Below, one piece after another: positions 47,620 through 58,918 of a stretch of 64,000 bases of DNA; position 1 is the first letter of the stretch, and each line of letters starts with the position of its first letter. The stretch comes from Malachius bipustulatus (Eukaryota; Arthropoda; Insecta; Coleoptera; Melyridae). A program made the position numbers and the translations under genes. The notes below the pieces were generated by a model. It did no database searches. It saw nothing but the letters and a program-made list of their open reading frames with translations, and was not told where the DNA came from. The stretch spans positions 42,910,210-42,974,209 of the forward strand of contig OU342633.1 in NCBI GenBank assembly GCA_910589415.1, in the 5' to 3' direction.

Positions 47620-48650
47620 TCTAGATGTTCACGATGTTTACGATGTTTGGTTATGATTTCATGGTCTACACTGCTTAACTTGTGTTTTATGAATCTCCTC
47701 GGATAATCGTTGTTTTTCTATTTATAGTTTTTCTTGTAACTATCTAAATTCGATTGTTATCTGCTTGACAACATATTATTTATCACTATGACAGCGGATA
47801 ATTTTTGTATTTTCCTTCCAATCAACATCTATGAAATTCATTTCTCTTCTGGAGTACAACACACAAAATCCTCTTTGGACATGTTATGTTTTCCCCCTTC
47901 TAACAGCCAATTTCCATGCTACTAGAGTTGCTGTTCGTTTCTTCCAAATTGTGATTTTTTATAATTTTATGCTTGACATTTCCCCATACACTCTAGCTAA
48001 CTTATTCTAATTATTATTCTAATTATTTTACAAAAACTATTCTATGACATTTCACCTTATTATTACATTATTTTCTATTCTACTGTCCCAAACAAATCTA
48101 AATATTCTGTTCCAATAGAACTTCTCAAAAACTAAAGACTATTTTTCATGAAAGAAAAAAAAAACTATTACTTAGTAAATAAGCTTAATGAGCCTTTTAT
48201 AACAGTACATAGAGTCCAATTATTATTATAGGAAGGCGAATAAGTTCTGACTACGTAGGAAAGGCTGGTTACTAATGGTTACCGCCTACGTAGGTAAATC
48301 AGATAATAAGCCTGATAAGAGTATCTCCACCGTTTATCGAAAGCTCAGTGGTGGTGATACTGTGGTGATGAGCAAAGCTCTCAAGATGCGTGGTTGACGC
48401 CTAGCCTCTCGCCTTCTTATAAAAATTTGACAGTACCTAAACATGTTTTTAGAAAATTAGTTTCATCTAGATAGAATCAACATCTAAATTATCAAAAAGA
48501 GCTATTTTTGAGCAGAAAAAAGTGACCAGCTTATGCAAATCATCTCACACGAAAATCATCTCCCACTGCTAGCGAAAGCCTGAATGTCATGGCCTCATCA
48601 AGTATTGAGAAACATTCTGTTCCGTTCCCATGTTTCCCTTTTCCATATAA
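47620..48650. other. Spacer without recognisable genes
   Basis: AT-rich. An inverted pair CTACGTAGG near 48258 and CCTACGTAGG near 48292 is the only structure noted. Confidence 0.5.
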
Positions 48651-48698
48651 TTCCCTCCTTATTTTAAATTATGCACGGGGGGAGAGGAACGTGACAAC

Positions 48699-48890
48699 AT
48701 GGTGCGCGAGACCATGTCCTATGGGCATACAGCCAAAGGGTGCCTAACTGCCTACCACTTCACCCATGAGAATGAGAAAAACCGCCGTCGCGTTCGGTCC
48801 ATGTCTGTCTATACAGACGAAGAGTGTTTACATTGCAATCCACAAGTGCTATGCGACGCGATAGTATCTTCGGCCCTGGTCGCCAAATGA
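48699..48890 (+). pseudogene. Unassigned 63-codon ORF with protein-like composition
   Basis: ATG at 48699, stop at 48888. The translation is balanced and rich in charged residues: HTAKGCLTAYHFTHENEK, RRRVRSMSVYTDEECLHC and DAIVSSALVAK, with three cysteines and several histidines. It sits in a locally less AT-rich patch (about 48670-48890) that begins abruptly. It is probably a fragment of an element ORF or a lost gene. No family recognised. Confidence 0.3.
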
Positions 48891-49162
48891 AAGCTCACTA
48901 AGCTGTCTACATGGGAAATTTAAGGTAGGTGCATAATTATCATCCTAGAAATTATACCCCTTAATTGCTCCCCTAATTATTTTCCCGCTGGTCCTTCGAG
49001 TAATTAAATTAATCAAAATTCCAAACCGCGTGACTTACTATACAAATAGAACAAGTGAGTTCTTGGCAGTAAGCCTATACGCAACACATTCATTATCACA
49101 AAAATAACCATCAACAAATGGGCTAGGTATAATGTGTTAGGAAAAAAATTGGAGTTCAGAGG

Positions 49163-49330
49163 AAAGTTTTGCTATAGTTTCAATTTTCTCACCCTTCATG
49201 TTTTTTGGGTTGCTAAACACGAATTTTAGGTTTGCTGGTAAAAATTTGGCACGTAACTTTATCTTTTGCTTCACTTTATTTGCCCAAAATTTTGCACTTT
49301 TCTTAGTTTTTGATCTTAATCTCAGAAAGG
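49163..49330 (+). repeat. Direct repeat outside the large foldback, left copy
   Basis: GGAAAGTTTTGCTATAGTTT, then TTTTCTCACCCT, matches 51170-51313 in the same orientation (GGAAAGCTTTGCTATAGTTT..TTTTCTCACCCT, then TTTGCCCAAA). A related TTTAACTATAGCAAAACTAT segment occurs inverted near 54195. It brackets the foldback element, so the foldback lies between two copies of another repeat. Confidence 0.75.
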
Positions 49331-49353
49331 AAGCGTTTTTTCGAAGTCGATTC

Positions 49354-51041
49354 TACAGGGTTACTGGTAACTGGATACATTCCTTTGGTGATCTGATAAA
49401 ACAAGAGGTAAGAAGTAAATTAACCCCAACATGCACTATACAAAACTCAATAGATTCTGAGATATTTCGATTTTCAACTTTTCTTAAAAAAATGGTTTCA
49501 AATGTCTTGAAATGTAATTTTCAAAAAATCTACTTTAACTTTTTGATTTCTTTTTTTGCTGGAATACTTGTCCAATACTATGCTTCCTTCTGGAATAAAA
49601 AATATCCTGAGGTATTTCGATCGTGTGAAAATTTCAAAGAAAAACTTTCACAAACTATTTTTTTTAAATAAGATTTAAAAGTTTTTACAAGTTATTTTCG
49701 CAAAATTGTCAAGGCAACTTGCGTACAAATTGTTTTAAAAACTTCCCTAGTGTAGTAGCTATCTAACAAGGTACGAATCTTGTACAAGAATAACAGAATC
49801 TCCCCGCTATGTACCGTTACCGAGGAACAAATCCTTAAGTCGAGACGTTTAAAAAAAAAATACGGCCCTGAACGGGGGTCTTAAAATTCTCAGATCCGGC
49901 CCATCTTCAACAGGTCGTATTTGGGGGTCCCGAGCTTCGTCCCTACCAAGTTTCGTCCCGATCGGTAAAACTTTCAGACACTAAGAGTGTTTCCTAGGCT
50001 ATTCCCGAAAAATCCCGAAATTCCCGAAAAAATGACACTCCCCGGGAACGGATCCCGCTCATTTTCAATGGGCATCGTGCCACGGTGCGCCTCTTCAATC
50101 GAGCCAAATTTCAACTTTCCCACATGAAAACTGGCGGCTCTAGAGTGTTTCCTAGCAAAGTCACAGAAGTTTCGTAAGTATACGTATTCTTGTGCCGGAA
50201 AAATGTCTGTCTGTCGGTCTGTCTGTCTGTGACTTTGCTAGGAAACACTCTAGAGCCGCCAGCTTTCATGTGGGAAAGTTGAAATTTGGCTCGATTGAAG
50301 AGGCGCACCGTGGCACGATGCCCATATTGAAAATGAGCGGGATCCGTTCCCGGGAAGTGTCATTTTTTCGGGAATTTCGGGATTTTTCGGGAATAGCCTA
50401 GTAATAGCCACTCTAAGTGTCTGAAAGTTTTACCGATCGGGACGAAACTTGGTAGGGACGAAGCTCGTGACCCCCAAATACGACCTATTGAAAATGGACC
50501 GGATCCGAGAATTTTAAGACCCCCGTTCAGAGCCGTATTTTTTTTAAAACGTCCCGACTTAAGGATTTGTTCCTCGGTAACGGTACATAGCGGGGAGATT
50601 CTGTTATTCTTGTACAAGATTCGTACCTTGTTAGATAGCTACTACATTAGGGAAGTTTTTAAAACAATTTGTACGCAAGGTGCCTTGACAATTTTGCGAA
50701 AATAACTTGTAAAAACTTTTAAATCTTATTTAAAAAAAATAGTTTGTGAAAGTTTTTCTTTGAAATTTTCACACGATCGAAATACCTCAGGATATTTTTA
50801 ATTCCAGAAGGAAGCATAGTATTGGACAAGTATTCCAGCAAAAAAAAATCAAAAAGTTAAAGTAGATTTTTTGAAAATTACATTTCAAGACATCTGAAAC
50901 CATTTTTTTAAGAAAAGTTGAAAATCGAAATATCTCAAAATCTATTGAGTTTTGTATAGTACATGTTGGGGTTAATTTACTCCTTACCTCTTGTTTTATC
51001 AGATCACCAAAGGAATGTATCCAGTTACCAGTAACCCTGTA
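49354..51041. mobile_element. Large foldback transposon, 1.69 kb with 0.81 kb arms
   Basis: Left arm 49354-50166 and right arm 50227-51041 are nearly identical reverse complements. Outer ends are TACAGGGTTACTGGTAACTG and its complement, giving CAGGGTTACTGG termini next to TA. The central 60 nt contain a GTCTGTCTGTCGGTCTGTCT repeat. Mirror-image ORFs at 49198-49671 (plus) and 50787-51080 (minus) are one sequence read from both arms and show no known domain. No transposase is present. The high arm identity implies recent formation or gene conversion. Confidence 0.9.
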
Positions 51042-51270
51042 TACAAAAGTGAAGACGACAAATTTTGCTACATTTCCCATACAAGACGTTTTTTTTTAAG
51101 AGTAACCGTTTCGCCGATAGAGCGCGCCAAAAAAACTAATTCCCATTGCGTGGCGTATTGTATTGGAAAGCTTTGCTATAGTTTTGATTTTCTCACCCTC
51201 TATGCTTTTCTGGATTTCTGACACAAATTTTAAGCTATCTCGAAAAAAAATTTGACCCGGAACTGAGTTT

Positions 51271-51528
51271 TTCTGCACGTTTTGCCCAAATTTTGGCATT
51301 TTTTCAGTTTTTAGGTCACTGCTTGTTAAACGGGATCTACGAATTTATGAAGTCGTAGGCAGAACTCGATATTCTAGGTACGGTCGCTGGAAAATAGAGG
51401 TCGGTAGCCGTTTCAATCTGTTATCATTTAAAAACAGCTTTAACTTTTTTTATTTATTATTGATTTCATTCCTTCATCTCCATTTTCTGCACGTTTTGCC
51501 CAAATTTTGGCATTTTTTCAGTTTTTAG
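51271..51528. repeat. Repeat 3 copy B inserted between 44-bp direct duplications
   Basis: Positions 51271-51314 and 51485-51528 are identical 44-bp sequences (TTCTGCACGTTTTGCCCAAA ... CAGTTTTTAG). Between them sits the 170-bp copy of the segment found at 44544-44726. This has the form of an insertion with an unusually long target-site duplication, or of a template-switch event. Confidence 0.9.
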
Positions 51529-51659
51529 ACTATATTTAAAAAAGAAAGCTTTTTTTGCCCGCCAAAACATATTCACATATCTAGTGAAATTGACATTTTT
51601 TCGCGGAAATCGCCCTCACGGAGATCATCTCACGATCTAGATCCGTACTCCTTCTGTTT

Positions 51660-52340
51660 ATTTGAAAATTATTTAACAAAAGAAACCAAATCATCTGCTC
51701 TACACAAACTATTTGTACCCACACAGAACAAGTTCAGCGGAAACGTGCAATATGTTATCGACGGTGGGTTCTTATTACGCACTTATAAGTTGTCTGGCCC
51801 AAGAATCAATCCTTCTGTGTAAAGCAAGACGTGTACGCCATCAATAACTATGGCACACAGACGTAGTTGTCTTCGATGGATACCCCGAAGATATGAAAAG
51901 AACAAAAAGTGTTGAACGGTTATGGAAACGATGTTCGCTGACATTCTCTTCGATGAGAACTATCGACCATAAGGCAAAAAATTCCTGGCTAATGCAAACA
52001 ACAAATGAGACTGATTTCCATGATCATAACCAAGTTACACTCTCAAAGAATGACAAGCGGAGACAGGCTGAACTCACTAGTGAGAGTGGTGGTTGGAGAG
52101 GATATTGACGTGTTGGTCATCCTCACCCGTCCTTGCCAATGAGAAAACTTTCTACTCTTCCTGAAACCCGAAAAAGAAAACGTTCTTCCAATCACCTACC
52201 TAGGCATATTCTCCGTGCACGCTCTTCAAAACAAAACCGTTTAAGAACACATGAAAGTTTTTTCACGCAATCAGTGAGTGTGATACGACTTTCAGCACCT
52301 TACAACCAAAGGACAAAGCATTTGACAAAAAGCTCTCATT
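51660..52340 (+). pseudogene. Decayed XPG/PIN-like nuclease from a DNA transposon
   Basis: Several plus-strand frames hold a recognisable order of motifs. FVPTQNKFSGNVQYVIDGG is near 51702-51760. VVFDGYPEDMKRTKSVERL spans about 51865-51920 and resembles the XPG N-region FDG..P..K..R pattern. KKFLANANN is near 51980-52005. EDIDVLVILTRPCQ near 52093-52135 resembles the XPG I-region EDxDLL. A basic C-terminal part follows (RKRKRSSNHLPRHILRARSS). At least three frameshifts or stops interrupt it. Transposons of the Academ group carry such nucleases, so that origin is plausible but inferred. Confidence 0.5.
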
Positions 52341-52757
52341 GACAACAAGCTTTTCATCCCCCCTATTAAAATTTAAACCACACAGTAGGACAAGTAGAAG
52401 ATGAGAACATGTAAGCTATTGCCGATAGCTTGAACCGTTGTCATAGGACATGGTTCTGAGATGTGAAAATTTTCGATTTTCATTTGTTTATAACTCATAA
52501 ACCACTCAATCTAAATTCCAATAGTGAAAACCAAATGTATTCATTTTCCTCAGACAATAATTTAAAAATTATAGTAATAAAGAGGCTGTTCAAGTTAAAA
52601 TAACGAAGTAACTTCCGGTATTTCCTCAATTGCGACCAACTTGAAAATATTTTCGTTGATTTTCTCGTAGTCATTTTTGTCTAAATTGATTGTTTTTGAG
52701 GTTTTGACCCATAGTTCCCATTTTGACCAAGACATGGGCTCTTACATACTTCAATGA

Positions 52758-53880
52758 ATGAAAGGTAAATGGGCGAGCCTTACTCCTCGCATGCGGGCTT
52801 TGCAGGGAGTGGATCAACCTTTCCCGGCCACTCCTGGGACAACCATGCAGAGTGTAAAACAAATGTGCTCTGACGAGGAGAGCCAAAACCTCGATCTCCA
52901 GGCAACTGGAGAAGCTGTTGTAACGGGATTTTTCTGTGGGTTGAGATGAGTTCCCAGGGATGGATATCTGCCCCTTTGTACCCGCGACAAGTCGATTAAA
53001 ATTTATAATGTTTATTTACAGTTATACCTATTTACACATATATATTTTGGCTATGCTAATATTGATAACTAATATGTCCTGTATTCTTGAGTGGGCCGGT
53101 CTCGTCCTCCACGGTTGGTCTGATTGGCCGCGTATCGATCGCGGCCGTGCCGTGCGTATCGATCACCGATGTCCCCGGAACACGCGCCGGGGAGCTATTT
53201 AGGGAAATATCCTCCGACGGCGGGTGCTATCTGAAACAGAGTCCGCTCCCGGTATCTCACTGCAACACCGGGGCGGGTATTATTGGATGCGATATCTGAA
53301 GGGGTCTACCGGAACCTCAATGCAGTTTCGGTCGATTCCCTGTACTGATCGGTCGTCGGCCAGAGCTCACTTCACTCTGGTCGCGCTTCCGACGCCGGGT
53401 TACGGTTTGGCCAACTCAGTTCATCGACCTACCGTGTCCCGCTACGTATACTGTATGGAGCACTCACTACATGCCCCAGCTGATCTCCGAGCTCAATTCA
53501 CCCAGGAGAGAGAGAGTTGTTCGCAAGTCAATTCCTCACGGTCCTCTCTGGTCTGTCTTCTGGCTGGTGCTCTTTATATAGCCGGTGCTGGTGGAGATAA
53601 CGTGTTTATCGCCGCCGTAAAAATTGTATCACTCCTGATAAACCCCTCTAATAATGAAAATAAATAATAATTACCAACGAAAGCCTTGGATTTCGTTACA
53701 CTGTGGAGATCGGTTCTAATCCGACTCCAAGATACAGCTGGATTCCGCTGGATCAGGAGGAAAAACAAATCTCCCATGAGAAAAAGGAAGACGAATAACC
53801 AGATTAGAAACCTTCGGGAGAGACTTTCTCACACCGGAGGATCTGGATACATTAGCAACAGTCAAGATGGTCAGTTTCCC
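52758..53880 (+). pseudogene. LINE ORF1/gag-like fragment interrupted by a solo LTR
   Basis: An ATG at 52758 opens a frame (SLTPRMRALQGVDQPFPATP, then SDEESQNLDLQATGEAV) that is cut by the LTR at 52919. Directly after the LTR and one copy of the CTGT duplication, the same frame resumes (EIGSNPTPRYSWIPLDQEEK) and stops at 53797. Another frame continues with LTPEDLDTLATVKMVSFP. Pro/Ser-rich and acidic composition with no enzyme motif suits an ORF1/gag-like region of a retroelement. Identity is uncertain. Confidence 0.4.
52919..53700 (-). mobile_element. Solo LTR, copy C (782 bp, minus orientation)
   Basis: Same family as 11528-12400, inverted. On the plus strand it begins TGTAACGGGATTTTTC and ends GGATTTCGTTACA. 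It is flanked by CTGT on both sides (52915-52918 and 53701-53704), a perfect 4-bp duplication. The TATA region reads TTTATATAGCCGG near 53575. The target frame is continuous across the insertion, which confirms the boundaries. ORFs inside (52960-53667) are not genes. Confidence 0.88.
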
Positions 53881-53899
53881 TAAAGAGGCTGACCTGATG

Positions 53900-55448
53900 G
53901 GGTTAATGTAGCACTAACATGACTAGATTTGAGCCACAATAGACCTACGGTCACAGTGGAGGTGTCACAAATGGCCCACTCATGATGAATCAAATCTAAA
54001 ATCTAGGTAAATGGGTCAGGGAATTTTTTTGAGAGCTCTTGGGACGTTAGTCTTAAAAAAAACCTTATTTATAAGAAATGTATGAAATTTTGTATAATTT
54101 AATTTTGTATTCAGTGCCTTTCAAAAAACGTTTCCTTCTGAGATGCCAAAATATGGACAAAAAGTGTCCTAAAAAACAAAGAGTGAGAAAATTTAACTAT
54201 AGCAAAACTATCCTCTGAGAATTCTACCTAGCCTACAATAAATTACCCTCGATTATGATTTACCTACAACTGTGTCAAATGTAACCTCAGCATATTATTT
54301 TTTGTATATAATAGTAAACTTCACTGACTTGTTGAGGAGAGCTACTTATTGCTGCTGTCTATCTATCAGAAAGCAGCTAGCATAACTTCCAGTCCAAGCA
54401 TATTAAATTTCCCGGAACTCTTTCCACAATAAGGGCTAGAAGGGTGATTGCATCGGACAGCGCTTTCCGCTAACATCCAAGTCCTTTATCATTCCTTGAG
54501 GGTCACGGTGCCAAGTCTGAAATATGAATAACAACAGCTGCATGGCAACATACAACCGTGACACTTCCCTTGTTGGACAGATCTTAAACACTCTGCTAGC
54601 TAAAGATTGATAAAAAGTTTGATGGAGATAAATAGTTCACGCTCTCTCCTTTCTGACAAATTAATTTTATAATAAAGTTAATAGTTAGTCGCATTCTTGC
54701 ACAAATATTTAATATATTGCCAAAAGAGAAAGTTAGCTTTTTTTAGCATCCTTCTTTCATCTGGCACGAAAGGAAATGGAGCCTGATATCAATCCTATTG
54801 GAACTTTGACGACTTTAATGCCGGATTTGCTGTAATTTTCTTGCAGGCACAAATCCCTTTAATAAAGCATTTAGAGGAAAGACTTCTAAAGAAGGGATTT
54901 TCTTCTTAACGTAACTTTTTCGTTCAAAGTAAAATTAGTTAACAAGTCAAGCGAAGAAGGTATTTTAAAACAAGAAAATCTGCAATTATTTGATTTCTTA
55001 GACTAACCAATTAGGTAGTTACTTTTTATTGTTCGTTTTTTTTTAATTTTTAGGTGATTAATGATATGACATTAATTTGTTATTGTCCTGCGATTTAATA
55101 AAGAATTTGGTCATCTATTTGGTCATTTCTTGGTGGGCCAACGCCCTAAAGATTTTATTTTAAATCAAGTCTCCTCATACTGTGACAGTTCTTTCCACCC
55201 CGCCTGGAACTGTTCCAGTATACTTTTTATTTGACTTTTAACATTCCCGGTCTTAGGTTCAAATATATTTTCAGGAAAATAGCGGTCGTTATAGGCAAAC
55301 CGTATTATGCACTCATGTCTAAAGTGCTAAATCTTACGAGTCATCTTTCGTTTATTCAACTTCCTTAATACGATGGTCGTCGATCATCAATAGTTAGAAA
55401 ACCGTCAATCGAGCTTCGATCCAATGAAAAATAATTTTTATGGAAGCG
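53900..55448. other. Spacer without recognisable genes
   Basis: AT-rich sequence. A short inverted match to the 49.16/51.17 kb repeat lies at about 54140-54215. Nothing else is supported. Confidence 0.5.
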
Positions 55449-56220
55449 TCAAGCCTTGTCCACACCGAAAGCAACACATAGGAACATTTTGTTTATGTTG
55501 CTTGTTCCTGGAACTTGTTTCTGAATGTTGCCAAAAGTTTATTTAAGTTCCTCATTGTTTACGGTTGCAGCAACAAAAGTTCCTATAAGTTGCTTGTTTC
55601 CGTATTTAGCGGCAAAGATCAAAGAAAATATAGAAACATTGGTAAACATTTTTTGTTTCTCAACTGTATTTTTATCAGTGTGGACACGTTGTTGCTTGTT
55701 CCCAAAGCTCGAAACTTGCGGCGTGAAGCTGTCGCGTAGTTGCCGAAAACACCAGCTTTTAACTTGACTTCAGGTAGTTCAGTATATAATAATAAAAAAA
55801 CATTAATTATTAATATTTTAATTTTTTAAATATCCATTATCGATACATTCTGATATTGTATCATATTTCTTTAATGAACTTAAAAGACGTATGACACCAT
55901 ATGACTTTCTGTCTAAAAGACTTAGTCTAGTCCAACATTGACTCGTTTTTTGTGTTTTTGTAAAATAATTGCAATTGCAGCTTCTGCTATCTGTAAATCT
56001 TCTTCGTCGTACCACATTGTTTAGAAACATACACTGCACTGGTGTAGACACAACGTTTCCTGTTGCAGCAACACAACGAAACATTCGCAAAACTGAATTA
56101 CCTTGGTGTGGACAGCATGTTTATGGAACTTTTGCTGTTCTTTCTGTTTCCATAAACAGGTTGCGGCAACCAGCAACAAAATGTTCCTCTGTGTTTCTTT
56201 GGTGTGGACAAAGCTTCAAG
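55449..56220. mobile_element. Non-autonomous TIR element, about 770 bp
   Basis: The left end (TCAAGCCTTGTCCACACCGA ... GGAACATTTTG) is the reverse complement, with a few mismatches, of the right end (CAAAATGTTCCTCTGTGTTT ... GGTGTGGACAAAGCTTCAAG). The motif GGTGTGGACA or its complement recurs inside (about 55676, 56040, 56104), as subterminal repeats often do. Arms are about 45 bp. The ORFs through it (55515-55767, 55969-56285) are built from these repeats. hAT-like, but unproven. Confidence 0.7.
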
Positions 56221-57066
56221 GTCATATCTTCCTTTTCCAATCAATACACTCAATTCTTATTCAGCCAGTAAGTAACTTCAATTAACTTTGCAATTATCAA
56301 TTTTTTATCAAAATCACTGATAATAATTTTTATTAATAATAATTTATGTTACCTTGCATCTGTAGTTATAGTTCAATGCTTTATGTGAAAAATCTCCAGA
56401 TTGACCTACTGTTGAAAATCACCAAACTCATAATGAGGAAATTAGTTAATTAATATTAAAGCCTCCTCCTTTGGATTTGATCGACCTTTGGATTTTGAAG
56501 ACTCCCCCTTGGGATTTTGAGACTCTCTCTTGAAATTTTACTATATCTCCCTTGAAATTGTGGGATGGCGTTAAAGAGAAATTTACTGTGGGGCCCAAAT
56601 GTATGGATCAAGAGAAAAAAGAGATAAAGGTAGCCTCTCTCACTCTTCGAAATAGAGAGATCAAATTGGGAGCCACTGAGCCAGATTATTCTACACCAAT
56701 GTGAAACTCTATCCCCACTTTAAAAGAAGAAAAGGGAAAGTTTTGGGATGCCAGTTGACTTATTAATTTTGAATAAAAAAAATAAAAAACAAAAATTACC
56801 CTAGACCTTTTTAACTTATTTCTCTTTCAACCTGTAAGAATTTCTAATAGGAGTTGCCCTTATCTACAAAAACCTTGAATCCGAACTTAACAAATTTTTC
56901 TATTTACATGATTTCGGTTACAAACTAATGATAAATTAAATATAATCTCTTAAGTTATTCTGATAGGTACTTAGACCTAAATAATAATATTAGAATGACA
57001 GATATGTTAATGAGCTTTAGTTTAGGTCGACTAAACCTCTGCTTCCCGCCAGAGTTTAATAAAGAT
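56221..57066. other. Spacer without recognisable genes
   Basis: AT-rich. A run of GGATTTTGA / CTCCCTTG motifs near 56460-56560 looks like a degenerate short repeat. Confidence 0.5.
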
Positions 57067-57902
57067 TGTAACGAATTCCGAGGCATTCGTAGTTAATTAT
57101 TTATTATTTTAATTAATCGAGGGGTTTATCAGAAGGATACAGTTTTTACAGTGGTGATTAGCAGGTTATCTCGCCGGCACCGGCTATATAAGCAGACCCA
57201 ACGGAGATGCAGGTCAGATGGATCCGAGGCACTGACTCGAGAACCACTCTCCCTCCCGGTGAACTGATCTAGGAGGTCTTCAGCAGGAGGCATGTAATGA
57301 GTGCACTCCGTCCAGTAATCCGCCGGCTACAGCAGGACGATGAAATGAGTCGAGCCTAGCTGTAACTGGACGTCGGGAGATCGATGAGAGTGAACTGAGC
57401 TCCTATCGACTGCCGGTCATAACAGGGAATCAACCGGGGCTGTAGTGAAGTCCCGGCGGATCCTTTCAGACGCCGCCTGGCCTGTATTGAGGGCCAGGTA
57501 AACCAGACGTCGGATCGCAATGTAATGAGTTGTCGATCCGGCAATCCCGTCACGTCGCGTATTCCGGAGGCCGCAGCAGCAGCAGATGCGATACGCAGCG
57601 TGCGGTGGTAAGGGAGCTACTGACGCCGCGGAGCCGGAGGTGAATCGTCCGTCAGGTCGACCAATTAACAGAGGTGCGTGCACCGACGCCAGTATCTCTC
57701 GCCAATCAGGCGGGCCGCCGTGGACCAAAGCCGGCCCACATTGTTCAGGATTCAACAATATTAATTTAATAGGTACAGATATGCGTAAATATCGTAATTG
57801 TAAATAAAGATTTTTATTATTCTAATTGACTTGTCACGGGTAAAAGGGGGCAATTATCCATCCCTGGGGAATCATCTCTACCATACCGAAAATCCCGTTA
57901 CA
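57067..57902 (+). mobile_element. Solo LTR, copy D (836 bp)
   Basis: TGTAACGAATTCCGAGG start and AATCCCGTTACA end, flanked by AGAT on both sides (57063-57066 and 57903-57906), a perfect 4-bp duplication. The TATA region is GGCTATATAAGCAG near 57182. Same family and orientation as copy A. ORFs inside it are not genes. Confidence 0.87.
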
Positions 57903-57906
57903 AGAT

Positions 57907-58918
57907 AATCTAAAATATTTTATTACTACGGAAACATTTTTCACTTCCATTATTTTTTTATTTTAACTCGAGGCTCGTAAATAGGGTACCTACTGAAGGT
58001 GAGCACTTATTTACCTGAAATAACTCATAAGATGTTGATTTCGCTCTGTCTACTGTAAAAGTTCTTCGGGAATCAAAGGAAACTTTACTTACAGTAAGAC
58101 AGTTGGACAGTACGTTCTTTGGGTACCTTCCTTAATTAAGTCGACCAAGAGAATGAGCCTTTAGTTGATTGGACAGCTCTCAGTTTTTTTTTTTTTTTAC
58201 TTGTAGGAGATAAAATGAATGGATTCACTTTGATGACACTACCGAAATGTCTAATAAGGCAATTTACGATAATTATTTGCCGGAAACACTCTTATTTAAT
58301 CGGGCAACCACGCTCAGAGTTTTACCCGGGAGGAAAATTCCTCACTGTTCATGTAGAGTTTTAAATAGTCACTCAGTTAGATGACGTTCTTTTATAACGT
58401 AATTTCTTGGAAAGGCCCGATACACTCGTTGTTTTTGGATTCAAACATCTAATTTTGTCAAGATAAAATACTAGAAGCAGTTGTTGTACTTCTTTTTCTA
58501 AAAAAGATACAGGCACGGGGAAAGATACAGAGATAAATTTTACAGGTGAGGCTTTCACCTCGTAGGTACAAATAATAAGTTCTACGTCACCTCTGGGTTC
58601 CACGTAGAAATTTTACCTGCGCGCGGTGCACCTCTCAGGTGATGTTTTCTACACTAATCAAAGGGTGCGTGAATTTACACGAGATACTTTTAAGAAAAAG
58701 GTCGCTAGGAATTTTAGCTCAAGAAAACAATCCTATTTTCGATGTAAGGTACACGTAATCAAACTTTGCCATAAATGCGTTAGTCTCATTTGTTTTTTTT
58801 TTACTACCAGACCAACGTTAATTAAATGGAACAGTATCTTGAATGTATAGTAAAAAGAAAACGATCCATCCCTGAAGAAGCTATCGACACCTATTTTTCT
58901 TTGTAACTTGAGAGCCCA
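57907..58918. other. Spacer without recognisable genes
   Basis: No supported features. The ORFs at 58373-58603 and 58626-58850 lack recognisable domains. Confidence 0.5.

Noticed and set aside
49198..49671. 157-codon ORF as a gene
   Set aside because: Its second half reappears on the opposite strand at 50787-51080 because it runs into an inverted-repeat arm. No domain is recognisable.
53224..53667. 147-codon ORF
   Set aside because: It is the antisense of solo LTR copy C, a by-product of its less AT-rich composition.
55515..56285. Four overlapping ORFs as small secreted proteins
   Set aside because: All lie in a TIR element and arise from its repeated TGTTGC / GGTGTGGAC words.
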